NCBI GenBank assembly: GCA_023391335.1
Contig: JAEWBG010000018.1
Location: 14,962-78,961, forward strand
Direction: 5' to 3'
Length of the DNA: 64,000 bases
Source: Pseudomonadota bacterium
GTDB lineage: Bacteria; Pseudomonadota; Gammaproteobacteria; Steroidobacterales; Steroidobacteraceae
Shown here in pieces: positions 44,081 through 52,325 of the stretch (position 1 is its first letter; each line of letters opens with the position of its first letter). The translations under genes were made by a program, and so were the position numbers. The notes beneath the pieces are model-generated. The model was not told the DNA's origin and did not search any database. It was given only the letters and a program-made list of their open reading frames with translations.

Positions 44081-46135
44081 AGATCGGCGCACCGCGAGCG
44101 CTGCAAGCAGCGCGCTCAAAAGGAACCCTATCGAACCGCCGCCTCCGCCGCCCGATGAACTCGGCGTTGTCGGAGTGGGAGTCGGAGCAGGCGCCGCAGC
44201 GGTCACCGTTAAAGTGGCTGGATTGCTCTGCGCCGTTCCCGCGGCATTCGATGCGACGACTCTGAATTGATCGCCGGACATCGTGCTTGTAGCCGCAGAG
44301 ACAGATAGCGTCTGCGTAGTGGTGCCGGAGTAGGCACCGCCATCGGAGATTGCCTCCCAAGCCGATGAGCCGCTCTTGAGTCGTTGCCATTGATAAGTTG
44401 GGACATCGCATCCCTTTGCAGCACCGCTAAACGTCGCATTCGCGCCCGCGGCGATGGATGCTGATGCCGGCTGCTTTGAAACGCTCGGAGCCAAAGACGA
44501 CGTCTCTTTCAAGTCGCCGCCGAACTCGATGACCACGGCCGTATATGGCGGGACGTCCTCACTAAGGTTCGCTCCGGTAAGCGCAGTTGTTTTTCCAGCT
44601 ACGTCGGGGCAGCCGAAGCCTTCGGGGGTTGCGGCAGTGTCATTCGTCAGCCCGTAGGAGTACTCATTGGCTGCGCTCGTTGCCGTGAAGCCAGCCAGCG
44701 CGACATTGGCTTTCAACGTGTTCTTCGGATCCTTATTGATCAGCAACACTCGAAGAGAGTTGTCCGCACGCTTCGCCGCGAACGCTCCCAACAAAGTGTT
44801 ATCGCTCGTAGCCTGGATCATCTGATCGCCGCCCCGAGCAAAGTACTTGAGCAGCTTCATCATGTAGTACGTGGGATACGCCGTGTAGTAATCCGTCGCT
44901 CCACCGTCATGCGGACTCGAAAGCATTCCGTAGTCGCCGTAGTTCCGCCAGCCGAAAAGACTTGCGCTGTTATTGCCGATGATCTTGCCAGTCGAATCTG
45001 CTGGCGAGCCGTTGCGCAGGTCCCACCACGTCAACGCGTTGAATTCTGTTTGCAACAAGTTGCCAACGCTATCCGCAAGGAATAGGCCGTTCACGATGCT
45101 CGTCGATTGTTTTCCGGGGTCGGTATAGACGGAGTTGTTTTCCGTTACGACCAGTTCGATGTCTTCGCTTCCGGCTCCGTAGTAGTTGGTGAGTTGGCTG
45201 CGTAGATCGGCTGCGTCATTGCTCCAAGTCTTCGCGCTCTGCAAAAGCGTTGCGTCCGATTCTTGCCCGGGTGCTTGGTCGTAGCGGTGATAAATCAAGA
45301 AGTCCGGCGCCGCACTCAAGCTCTTCAATGTTTGCAAGAGTGTGCGCGTCCAGTTGTTGTACTGATTGCCAGTGACCGCAACCACACCGACCTTGATCGT
45401 CGCATCCACCGCGCGCATTTTGTCCATGTACGCTTTTGAGCGCGTCGCATATTGAGCTGCGTCGTGGGCCGGCACTTGATCATCGCGCTCCCAACTGCCG
45501 TAGTTTTCATTCCCGATCTCCCAATGACGGATGGCGATTGGATCGGTGCGTCCGAGTCGCAGGAAGTTCTGCCCGTCATCCGGCGTGATGGGAGTGGCTG
45601 CGCGCAGGTTGGCCCAGTAGCGCGCGGTGTACCAATGAGAGCCGTTCACATCATCGCCGATCGTGACATCGCCCGCGCCGCCTTCCGTGCCGGTTGCTGC
45701 GTTCGAATACGCAACCCATGCAGCGGCCTCTTCCGGCGTGCCGGTACCATAGTTCACAGATACGAACGCTTGTGCATTCGTGTCCAGGATCAGCTTTGCG
45801 AATTTGTCGAAGCCCGTCGCCCAAGCCCATGCTTCGTATTGTTCTCCGCCCTGCACATCCTTGAGCTGACTTCGGTTGACCTTCCAATGGTAGAGATTGG
45901 AGTTCGATCCGCCAGGAATGCGGATGATGCGAATACCCGCCTGATTGACTAGGTCGATGGTTTGATCCGTCGCCGCTTCAGGATCCCAGATCACCGCATT
46001 CACACCGAAAACGCGCTCGTCGACAGTGCGAATCACCTGCGATGAATCGACAGACACTGCGACCGTTTGCGCCTGAGTAGAGAGTCCGATGCTGGAGACG
46101 CTGAGTAAGAGAATCGTCTTTGAGGAAAACCGCAT
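44060..46135 (-). CDS. secreted clan-A glycosidase with GlyGly-CTERM tail
   Basis: The 691-residue protein has a signal peptide (1-22), a (beta/alpha)8-type catalytic region with probable acid/base Glu in HWEIGNENYGSW and nucleophile Glu in LVVTENNSVY, a beta-sandwich, and an Ig-like domain (about 570-655: PSVSKQPASASI ... TYQWQRLKSG). The end is a short Pro/Thr linker, then SSSGGGGGGSIGF, a hydrophobic helix and RRSLAGRAR. This is the GlyGly-CTERM sorting signal processed by rhombosortase and linked to type II secretion. The fold suggests an alpha-L-arabinofuranosidase/GH39-51-like enzyme; the substrate is not certain. Confidence 0.82.
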   Translation of the reverse strand: MRFSSKTILLLSVSSIGLSTQAQTVAVSVDSSQVIRTVDERVFGVNAVIWDPEAATDQTIDLVNQAGIRIIRIPGGSNSNLYHWKVNRSQLKDVQGGEQYEAWAWATGFDKFAKLILDTNAQAFVSVNYGTGTPEEAAAWVAYSNAATGTEGGAGDVTIGDDVNGSHWYTARYWANLRAATPITPDDGQNFLRLGRTDPIAIRHWEIGNENYGSWERDDQVPAHDAAQYATRSKAYMDKMRAVDATIKVGVVAVTGNQYNNWTRTLLQTLKSLSAAPDFLIYHRYDQAPGQESDATLLQSAKTWSNDAADLRSQLTNYYGAGSEDIELVVTENNSVYTDPGKQSTSIVNGLFLADSVGNLLQTEFNALTWWDLRNGSPADSTGKIIGNNSASLFGWRNYGDYGMLSSPHDGGATDYYTAYPTYYMMKLLKYFARGGDQMIQATSDNTLLGAFAAKRADNSLRVLLINKDPKNTLKANVALAGFTATSAANEYSYGLTNDTAATPEGFGCPDVAGKTTALTGANLSEDVPPYTAVVIEFGGDLKETSSLAPSVSKQPASASIAAGANATFSGAAKGCDVPTYQWQRLKSGSSAWEAISDGGAYSGTTTQTLSVSAATSTMSGDQFRVVASNAAGTAQSNPATLTVTAAAPAPTPTPTTPSSSGGGGGGSIGFLLSALLAALAVRRSLAGRAR

Positions 46136-46238
46136 TGTTATCGCCTCGATGACAGGATGGACGAACGTTTCCCGCCTGTACTCCGTGGCGACCGAACAAG
46201 CAGAGGGTCGTTACAGACAACCCTCTGCTCGCACTGCA

Positions 46239-46670
46239 CTACATGGTTTGCAGAGCCTTTTGTGCTCGAGCGACTTCTGATTCGCTCGGCGAATACGTTG
46301 TCCATCCGTCGTTCTTGTGAACGCGGTACTTAACGACTCGATGTTCGACATCGAACTCGTAGTACGGATAGACCTCGCGAAGATTGAAGAACATCGCCGG
46401 GGCGAAGAACAGAATATCCAGCGCCAGATGGCCGCCATTGAATCGCAATGGCAGAACGCCGTAGAACGGCTCCTGCCCCGGCGCATCGACGCGGAACTCA
46501 TAGTTCCCGAAACTGGTGCTGCTGAATGACTCGGTGCGCGGAGCGGCCACTTTTTTGCTACTTCGGACTGCGACCGAGGCTTCCGGATGCGCGGAAGACA
46601 TCGTCGTGGTGGCCGCACAACCCGCCAACATCGTGGCGGCTGACGCGGCAATCATGGATCGCAATTTCAT
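46239..46670 (-). CDS. small lipoprotein, unknown function
   Basis: The 143-residue protein has a lipobox (MLAGC, Cys18) after a short hydrophobic signal. The mature part contains a beta-rich segment (SFGNYEFRVDAPGQEPFYGV ... RFNGGHLALDILFF) and an aromatic stretch (NLREVYPYYEFDVEHRVVKY). I do not recognise the family. GGGAG lies six bases before the ATG at 46670; an ATG two codons earlier is too close to it. It sits downstream of nothing obvious and ends 103 bases before the glycosidase start, on the same strand. Confidence 0.72.
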   Translation of the reverse strand: MKLRSMIAASAATMLAGCAATTTMSSAHPEASVAVRSSKKVAAPRTESFSSTSFGNYEFRVDAPGQEPFYGVLPLRFNGGHLALDILFFAPAMFFNLREVYPYYEFDVEHRVVKYRVHKNDGWTTYSPSESEVARAQKALQTM

Positions 46671-46887
46671 CTGCATCTCCCTTTTTGTTTGTCGTTGAGA
46701 TTCCAACGCCCGCTGAGCTTCGGGCACGTGAATTGTGCAGTAATGAACGAAAGTTCGCGAGACGCGATCAGCAACTTTATGGCTGACATGCAAGCGGCGG
46801 GGTGCCTGGGATGACGCGAAGCGATACGTATAGGAACTCGGCTCCTGGCGGCTTAATTATGTCTGCACGTAGCCCTCGGAGACTGCC

Positions 46888-48450
46888 ATGCGCTTGGCCC
46901 TATCGTTCGTCCTAGCTGCCGCGTTCGTGACTGCATGCGGCACCAACCCGGTCACGGGCAAACGCGAAATTCAGTTCGTCTCCGAAGCGCAGGAAGTGCA
47001 GCTCGGCGAACAGAATTACGCGCCCGCGCAACAATCCCAAGGAGGCGATTTCGATTTGTTGCCCGAGCTGACTTCGTACGTCAGCAGCGTGGGCCAGAAG
47101 CTCGCTGCAGTAGCGGACCGCAAGCTGCCGTATGAATTTGTGGTGCTGGACAACTCAGTGCCGAACGCCTGGGCATTGCCGGGCGGCAAAATTGCGGTGA
47201 ATCGCGGACTACTTACGGCCCTCGACAATGAGTCGGAGCTGGCCGCGGTGCTCGGCCATGAAATCGTCCACGCGGCGGCACGCCACGGTGCGAAGGCGCA
47301 AGAACGCGGCACGTTGATGCAGGCAGGGATGGCGATCGCGCAGATCGGGGCCGCAGTCGGCGGCGTGGATCAGAATCTGGCCGGGCTCGTACTGCAAGGC
47401 GCAGGCGTAGGTGCGCAAATGGTGCAGATGAAATACAGCCGCGAGCAAGAGCTCGAGGCGGACCAGTACGGCATGCGATACATGAAGCGTGCTGGCTACG
47501 ATCCGACAGGTGCAGTCACGCTGCAAGAGAAGTTCGTGAAGATCGCGAACGAGGGCGAGCACAAACAAAGTTGGCTCGACGGGTTATTCGCATCCCACCC
47601 GCCTTCGACCGAACGCGTGAAACAAAATCAGGCGCTACTCGCGGAGCTCGGCGCGGGAGGACAAGTGGGCGCCAAGGAATACCTCGCGCACGTTCAGCCG
47701 CTCATGAAGATGGAGCCCGCGTTCGATAAATACGATGCAGCCATCGTGGCGGCGAACAAGAAGGACTTCGACACGGCGCGCACGTTGGCGAATGAAGCGG
47801 TGCAACTCGTGCCGAAAGAAGGACTGTTTCATCAATTGGTCGGCGATATTGCAATGGCTCAAAAGAAGCCAGCCGAGGCGCTTCCGCATTATCAGCAGGC
47901 CATCGATCGCAATCCCGATTACTTCGGCTCGTACCTGGGCGCCGGGATCGCGAAGCTCCAGCTTGGCGATCGCGCTCAAGCGGAACAGTGGCTGCAGAAG
48001 AGCGTCGACCTATTGCCCACTGCGCCAGCGGCGTACTACTTGGGAACGATCGCAAAGGAAAAAGGCGATCAAAGCCATGCGCTCGAATACTTCAAAGCGG
48101 CCGCCTCATCGGATAGTCGCTTCGGTCAGATGGCAGGCTCAGAACTGGTGCGCATGGATTTGCCGCAGAACCCGGGCAACTACATTGCGACTGCGGCGCA
48201 GCTGGACCCTAGCGGGCGATTGATTCTCGTCGTCGAGAATCGAGCGCCCGTGCCGCTTTCCTCAATTCAAGTGACGCCGGTGCTGATCGATGACTTTGGC
48301 CGCGTCGTACGTGAAGGCTCGCCGGTGGTCATTCGTGAAGTGTTGAATCCGAATCAGCGCATTGCCGGCGATGCAGGTGTGGGAGCGGTTACACCGCAGC
48401 AGCTATCGCAGGTCCGCTTTCGCGTCGATGGCGCTCGCGTTGCGGAGTGA
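46888..48450 (+). CDS. M48 metalloprotease with TPR-like C-terminus
   Basis: The 520-residue lipoprotein (lipobox VTAC, Cys17) has an M48 peptidase domain with the zinc motif HEIVH (124-128) and the downstream Glu in REQELEADQYGM. The C-terminal third contains TPR-like repeats (AEALPHYQQAIDRNPDYFGS, ALEYFKAAASSDSRFG) and a final beta-rich segment. This resembles BepA/YfgC-like periplasmic proteases that act in outer-membrane protein quality control. GGAG precedes the ATG by six bases. The last codons abut a repeat island. Confidence 0.92.
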   Translation: MRLALSFVLAAAFVTACGTNPVTGKREIQFVSEAQEVQLGEQNYAPAQQSQGGDFDLLPELTSYVSSVGQKLAAVADRKLPYEFVVLDNSVPNAWALPGGKIAVNRGLLTALDNESELAAVLGHEIVHAAARHGAKAQERGTLMQAGMAIAQIGAAVGGVDQNLAGLVLQGAGVGAQMVQMKYSREQELEADQYGMRYMKRAGYDPTGAVTLQEKFVKIANEGEHKQSWLDGLFASHPPSTERVKQNQALLAELGAGGQVGAKEYLAHVQPLMKMEPAFDKYDAAIVAANKKDFDTARTLANEAVQLVPKEGLFHQLVGDIAMAQKKPAEALPHYQQAIDRNPDYFGSYLGAGIAKLQLGDRAQAEQWLQKSVDLLPTAPAAYYLGTIAKEKGDQSHALEYFKAAASSDSRFGQMAGSELVRMDLPQNPGNYIATAAQLDPSGRLILVVENRAPVPLSSIQVTPVLIDDFGRVVREGSPVVIREVLNPNQRIAGDAGVGAVTPQQLSQVRFRVDGARVAE

Positions 48451-48474
48451 GGGGCTGCGCGCTTCGCGCCGGAG

Positions 48475-48530
48475 CAACACGAAACACAAAGAGCACAAAA
48501 GCGCCACAGAGAACACAAAAAGTAAGATGC
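48475..48530. repeat. CACAAAG repeat block
   Basis: After the M48 stop, AACACGAAACACAAAGAGCA, then CACAAAAG and CACAAAAAG words recur at about 10-15-base spacing. The block precedes hairpin array E. Confidence 0.65.
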
Positions 48531-48596
48531 CTTGCCACATGTGATGGCGTGATGAGGTGAAAGCGCATTGCGCGTGAAGGGGTGCATCTGCTTTAA

Positions 48597-48782
48597 GAGC
48601 AAGTCGACTTTGGTCGGCAAGCGAGCCTAAGGCAGACAAGCCACTGGCAGGCAAGCGCTTCGCGCAGGCCAGAACAAAGACCCAAGAGGGTAGCCGGTCG
48701 TCGCGCACGACTCACCGGCAAGCAAGCCTTCGGCAAGGTAGCCACTGGCAGGCAAGCGCTTCGCACAGGCCAGAACACACGC
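48597..48782 (-). repeat. hairpin array E (inverted orientation)
   Basis: Read on the minus strand, this array starts TTCTGGCCTG twice and repeats GCGC-GAA-GCGC (or a near copy), GCC-AGT-GGC, GCC-GAA-GGC or GCC-TTA-GGC, and a larger GCCGGT/ACCGGC stem. The same TTGCCT-type linkers join them. It is the only array found in the opposite orientation. It lies between the convergent M48 and GH31 genes and would be in the 3' trailer of GH31 mRNA. Confidence 0.8.
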
Positions 48783-48904
48783 GCCGCTCACACCCGACAC
48801 TCCACACGGGTCAATCATTGGCCGGACTAGCGGTGACGCGAATCCACATCTCGCACTTCACACGCATCGCGCTTTATCTTCATTAGCTCATCACTTTCTT
48901 TTTT

Positions 48905-49320
48905 GCGTTCTCTGCGGCTAACCATTCTTGCGTCGCTCGCGAAGCGCTCACGCGAGCAACGCTCGCTCTCACTTACTCACTTACTCCCTTGCTCATACTT
49001 ACTTTTCTTCTTTGCGCCCCTTTGTGTTGCGTCCGACCCTCCGTGTTCTCCGTGTTCTCCGTGTTCTCCGTGTTCTCCGTGTCCTCCGTGTCCTCCGTGT
49101 GAAACCTCGTGGGTGACTGATGACTACTGACTGGTGACTAGCCAGATGAGTTGTTGCCCTCGCATTCACCCGCGTTCCCCCGTGGAATTCCTGATCCGAA
49201 TCGCGAAGCGCTCACGCGAGCAACGCTCGCTCTCACTCACTTACTCACACTCACTCTTCTTCTTTGCGCCCTTTGTGTTGCGTCCGACCCTCCGTGTCCT
49301 CCGTGTGAAATCTTCTCCGA
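48905..49320. repeat. 9-bp CTCCGTGTT minisatellite and GTGACTA repeats
   Basis: At 49037-49106 about eight units of CTCCGTGTT or CTCCGTGTC run in tandem, the reverse complement of the CACGGAGNN repeat. A second, shorter block is at about 49281-49307. Between them are TGACTACTGACTGGTGACTA words (49121-49140). A CGCTCACGCGAGCAACGCTC segment occurs twice (about 48946 and 49209), flanked by CTCACTTACTCA words. No gene is supported in the 873 bases between M48 and GH31, apart from the arrays described. Confidence 0.8.
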
Positions 49321-49323
49321 CTC

Positions 49324-52185
49324 TTACTTTCCAGAAATCCGCAGCGCCTTACCCGAATACGTGACCGTCGCATCCGCAGGCGCGTCGAAGTTCGTCGCAC
49401 TCTTCCCAGGCGTGATCCAACGAACATGGATCGTTCGCGACGTAGCCATGCCCGGAAAACTACCTTTGCGATCATCGATGGTGAGCGTTTTCGTGGCCTC
49501 GTCGTATCGCAGCGGAATACGGCTGTACTCGCCACGCTCGTAGCCGTAGCCCAATCCGTCGTCCTCGTACAGATCGAACTCGCCATTCGCGCCTGTGTAG
49601 ACGTTGATCGTGAGGGGCGCATTCAACGATTGCGATGAGTACTGAATCGCAGGGCCCGTCGGCACGATTGATCCGGCCTTCACATAGATCGGCATGCGCG
49701 CGAGCGGCGCGGCGGCATCGACCGATCTACCACCCTCGGTGCGCTCACCCGAATAGAAGTCGTACCACGCAGCACCTTGCGGCAAGTAGACCTTGCGCGA
49801 TCGAGCTTTGTATTCGTGCACAGGACTAATCAGGAACGCACGCCCGAACAGATATTCATCGTCGATATTGCGAACCTTGGGGTCGGCGAAGTCCATGACG
49901 AGGCCGCGCATGATGATCTCATCGCGATGATGAGTATCCGCCGCCAGCGTGTAGATGTACGGCAGCAATCGATAGCGCAGCTCATCGTACGAAACCAAGC
50001 TTCGGTACACCTCCGATCCTTCCGGCGCGAGGTTGTAGATCTCGCGATAAGGAAATTCGCCATGCGAACGGAACAGCGGCGCAAACGCACCGAACTGGAA
50101 CCACCGCAGGTTCAGCTCGCGCCATTCATCGAGATCCGCCGCACTCGGCTTCATGTAGCGGCTCTCGAGCGCGAAGCCGCCGATATCGAACGTCCAGTTC
50201 GGAAGGCCAGACATGGAAAAGTTCACACCCGCCGAAACCTGATTGCGCAAATCATCCCAGCGCGACGCTACGTCGCCACTCCAAGTTGCGGCAGCCGTGC
50301 GCTGCTGACCTGCGAACGACGAGCGCGTCAGGATGAACACACGCTTGTCAGGATCGGCGGCGCGATCTCCCTGATACACGCCGGCGCTATGCACGAGCGG
50401 ATAGGAATTGAAATAGGCCGCGCTCGGACCGATTGCAGTTGGGCCGATGCGCTTCTTGATTTCCTCTGGATCCAAATTCGAGTGGACGTCCGGCTCGGAC
50501 GCATCCAACCACCAGGCATCGACGCCTAGCCGATTGAGGTTCTCGTCGATCTGTCGCCAATAGATCTGTCGCGCTTCTGCAGAATACGGATCGTAGAAGG
50601 AGCTGAGATGTCCCTCGCCTACCCAGTCCTTGGTGCCCTTCTCGATGTTGCGCTTATAGATGAACCCTTTGGCGTCCAGCTCTTTGAAGTTCTTGGTGTT
50701 CGGATAGAACTTCGGCCACACGGAGATCATGAAATGCGCGTTCAGATCGTGAATCTGATCGATCATAGCTTTCGGATCCGGGAACCGCTCGGGATCGAAC
50801 TGATGCGAGCCCCACTGATCTTCGCGCCAGTAGAACCAATCCATCACGATGTTATCGAGCGGCAGATTGCGCTTGCGATATTCCTTCACGACATCCAGCA
50901 GCTCAGCTTGGGTCGTGTAACGTTGGCGGCTTTGCCAAAAGCCATACGCCCAGCGCGGCAACATCACTGCCTTGCCGGTCAGAGACCGATAGCCGGCGAT
51001 CACCTCATCCAAGTCCGAACCTGCGATGTAGTAGTAATCGATGGCGTGCGCAGCCTCGGACGACAACATCAGCGAATGACGGTCCGCTTCCGATAGGGGA
51101 TCGTTGTGCAGCAGCGCGATGTGGCTGTTGTCCGGGATCCATTCGATTCGAACCGCGATAGGTTTGCCTGCTTGCATCGGCACGTCGAAGTTGTGATACC
51201 AAGGATTCCAGTTCTGACGCCACCTATCGAAGATCAGCTTGCCGTCGACGAACAGCTTGAAGTAGCTGCCCGCATAGAGTTGAAAGCGATGTAGACCGGT
51301 CTTGTCGGACTCGAGCTTGCCTTCCCACACAACGGAAAGATCTTTGATGTCGTTGCGCCGTGGGGCGTTATTCGGTGTCGTCTCGCCGAGCACTTCTTGC
51401 GGGCGATGGGCGAGGTCTTTGATGTACTGATAATTGATGTCCGCTTCGACGCGCTGAACTTTCTGGATACCTGCGACCGAGTACGTCGCCGTGAAGCCGC
51501 CCGCCTTTCCGGTCGCGTCGTAAACCTTTAAATCGCGCGAGACGAGCCCATAGGGCCGTGAATTGCCGAATCGCGTGATCGAGTTGTTATCCCACAGCAC
51601 ACCGTAATTGCGATCGGACACTACAAACGGAATCGCAACGTCCATGTTGTGCTGCGCGAGTAGAACGTCCTCGCCGTTGTAGTTCATCTGTGCGTTCTGA
51701 TGCTGGCCGAGGCCATAGAATGCTTCTTGCGTGTTCGCGTTGAATTGCTGCTCGATCGCATAAAACGCCTGGCCATCGATCTGCACGGGAGTCAGCACTC
51801 GATGCGAGGTCTCGGCCAATCTGACGTTGCCCTTCGCATCGGCAAATCGAACTGCTCCGTCTTGTAGAGAAACCGTCGCTTGGACACTGCCTGTCGCCAC
51901 GGTGACGGAACCATCGCCTTGTTTCACGGCAAACGTCTTCCTCGCCTGCGGTTTCGCGATCGTCATCAAGCTTGCAGGCAGATCAGCGAAATCCGCGCCG
52001 GGTGAACTCGTGACGTGAATGATTCGATCCGAAATGACCTCGAGGCGAACCCGCTTGGCAGGGCCAGCCTGTGGCGTTATCACGATTCCGGAATTCGTTT
52101 CGGTGTACGCCGATGCCGCCGCAGCAGCTTCGACTACAACGGACGCGAGAATGCAGAACAGAAGTGCGGAGGAAGTATGTCGCAT
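49324..52185 (-). CDS. GH31 alpha-glycosidase with PA14 insert
   Basis: The 953-residue enzyme starts at 52185, where a signal peptide begins (MRHTSSALLFCILASV, ending AAAA); the longer frame would run into the receptor gene. GH31 motifs are the nucleophile Asp in WWLDASEPD and the acid/base Asp in TWSGDVASRWDD. A PA14-like insert (about 230-390: LESDKTGLHRFQLYAGSYFK, FDRWRQNWNPWY) is as in Cellvibrio alpha-xylosidase Xyl31A, which favours alpha-xylosidase over alpha-glucosidase. The gene follows a TonB receptor on the same strand, so it is probably periplasmic and acts on imported oligosaccharides. Confidence 0.88.
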   Translation of the reverse strand: MRHTSSALLFCILASVVVEAAAAASAYTETNSGIVITPQAGPAKRVRLEVISDRIIHVTSSPGADFADLPASLMTIAKPQARKTFAVKQGDGSVTVATGSVQATVSLQDGAVRFADAKGNVRLAETSHRVLTPVQIDGQAFYAIEQQFNANTQEAFYGLGQHQNAQMNYNGEDVLLAQHNMDVAIPFVVSDRNYGVLWDNNSITRFGNSRPYGLVSRDLKVYDATGKAGGFTATYSVAGIQKVQRVEADINYQYIKDLAHRPQEVLGETTPNNAPRRNDIKDLSVVWEGKLESDKTGLHRFQLYAGSYFKLFVDGKLIFDRWRQNWNPWYHNFDVPMQAGKPIAVRIEWIPDNSHIALLHNDPLSEADRHSLMLSSEAAHAIDYYYIAGSDLDEVIAGYRSLTGKAVMLPRWAYGFWQSRQRYTTQAELLDVVKEYRKRNLPLDNIVMDWFYWREDQWGSHQFDPERFPDPKAMIDQIHDLNAHFMISVWPKFYPNTKNFKELDAKGFIYKRNIEKGTKDWVGEGHLSSFYDPYSAEARQIYWRQIDENLNRLGVDAWWLDASEPDVHSNLDPEEIKKRIGPTAIGPSAAYFNSYPLVHSAGVYQGDRAADPDKRVFILTRSSFAGQQRTAAATWSGDVASRWDDLRNQVSAGVNFSMSGLPNWTFDIGGFALESRYMKPSAADLDEWRELNLRWFQFGAFAPLFRSHGEFPYREIYNLAPEGSEVYRSLVSYDELRYRLLPYIYTLAADTHHRDEIIMRGLVMDFADPKVRNIDDEYLFGRAFLISPVHEYKARSRKVYLPQGAAWYDFYSGERTEGGRSVDAAAPLARMPIYVKAGSIVPTGPAIQYSSQSLNAPLTINVYTGANGEFDLYEDDGLGYGYERGEYSRIPLRYDEATKTLTIDDRKGSFPGMATSRTIHVRWITPGKSATNFDAPADATVTYSGKALRISGK

Positions 52186-52325
52186 ACGCAAGCTCGATAA
52201 AGAAAGCCGCGCACGAGGCGCGGCAAAGGACGCGAGAGCACCGATGAGAAGCGCTCCGGCTTGTACAAGCAGAACGACGGCAACCATCGTTCTGCTTGCG
52301 GGGTACTCGGCCTCAAAAGAGGCGC

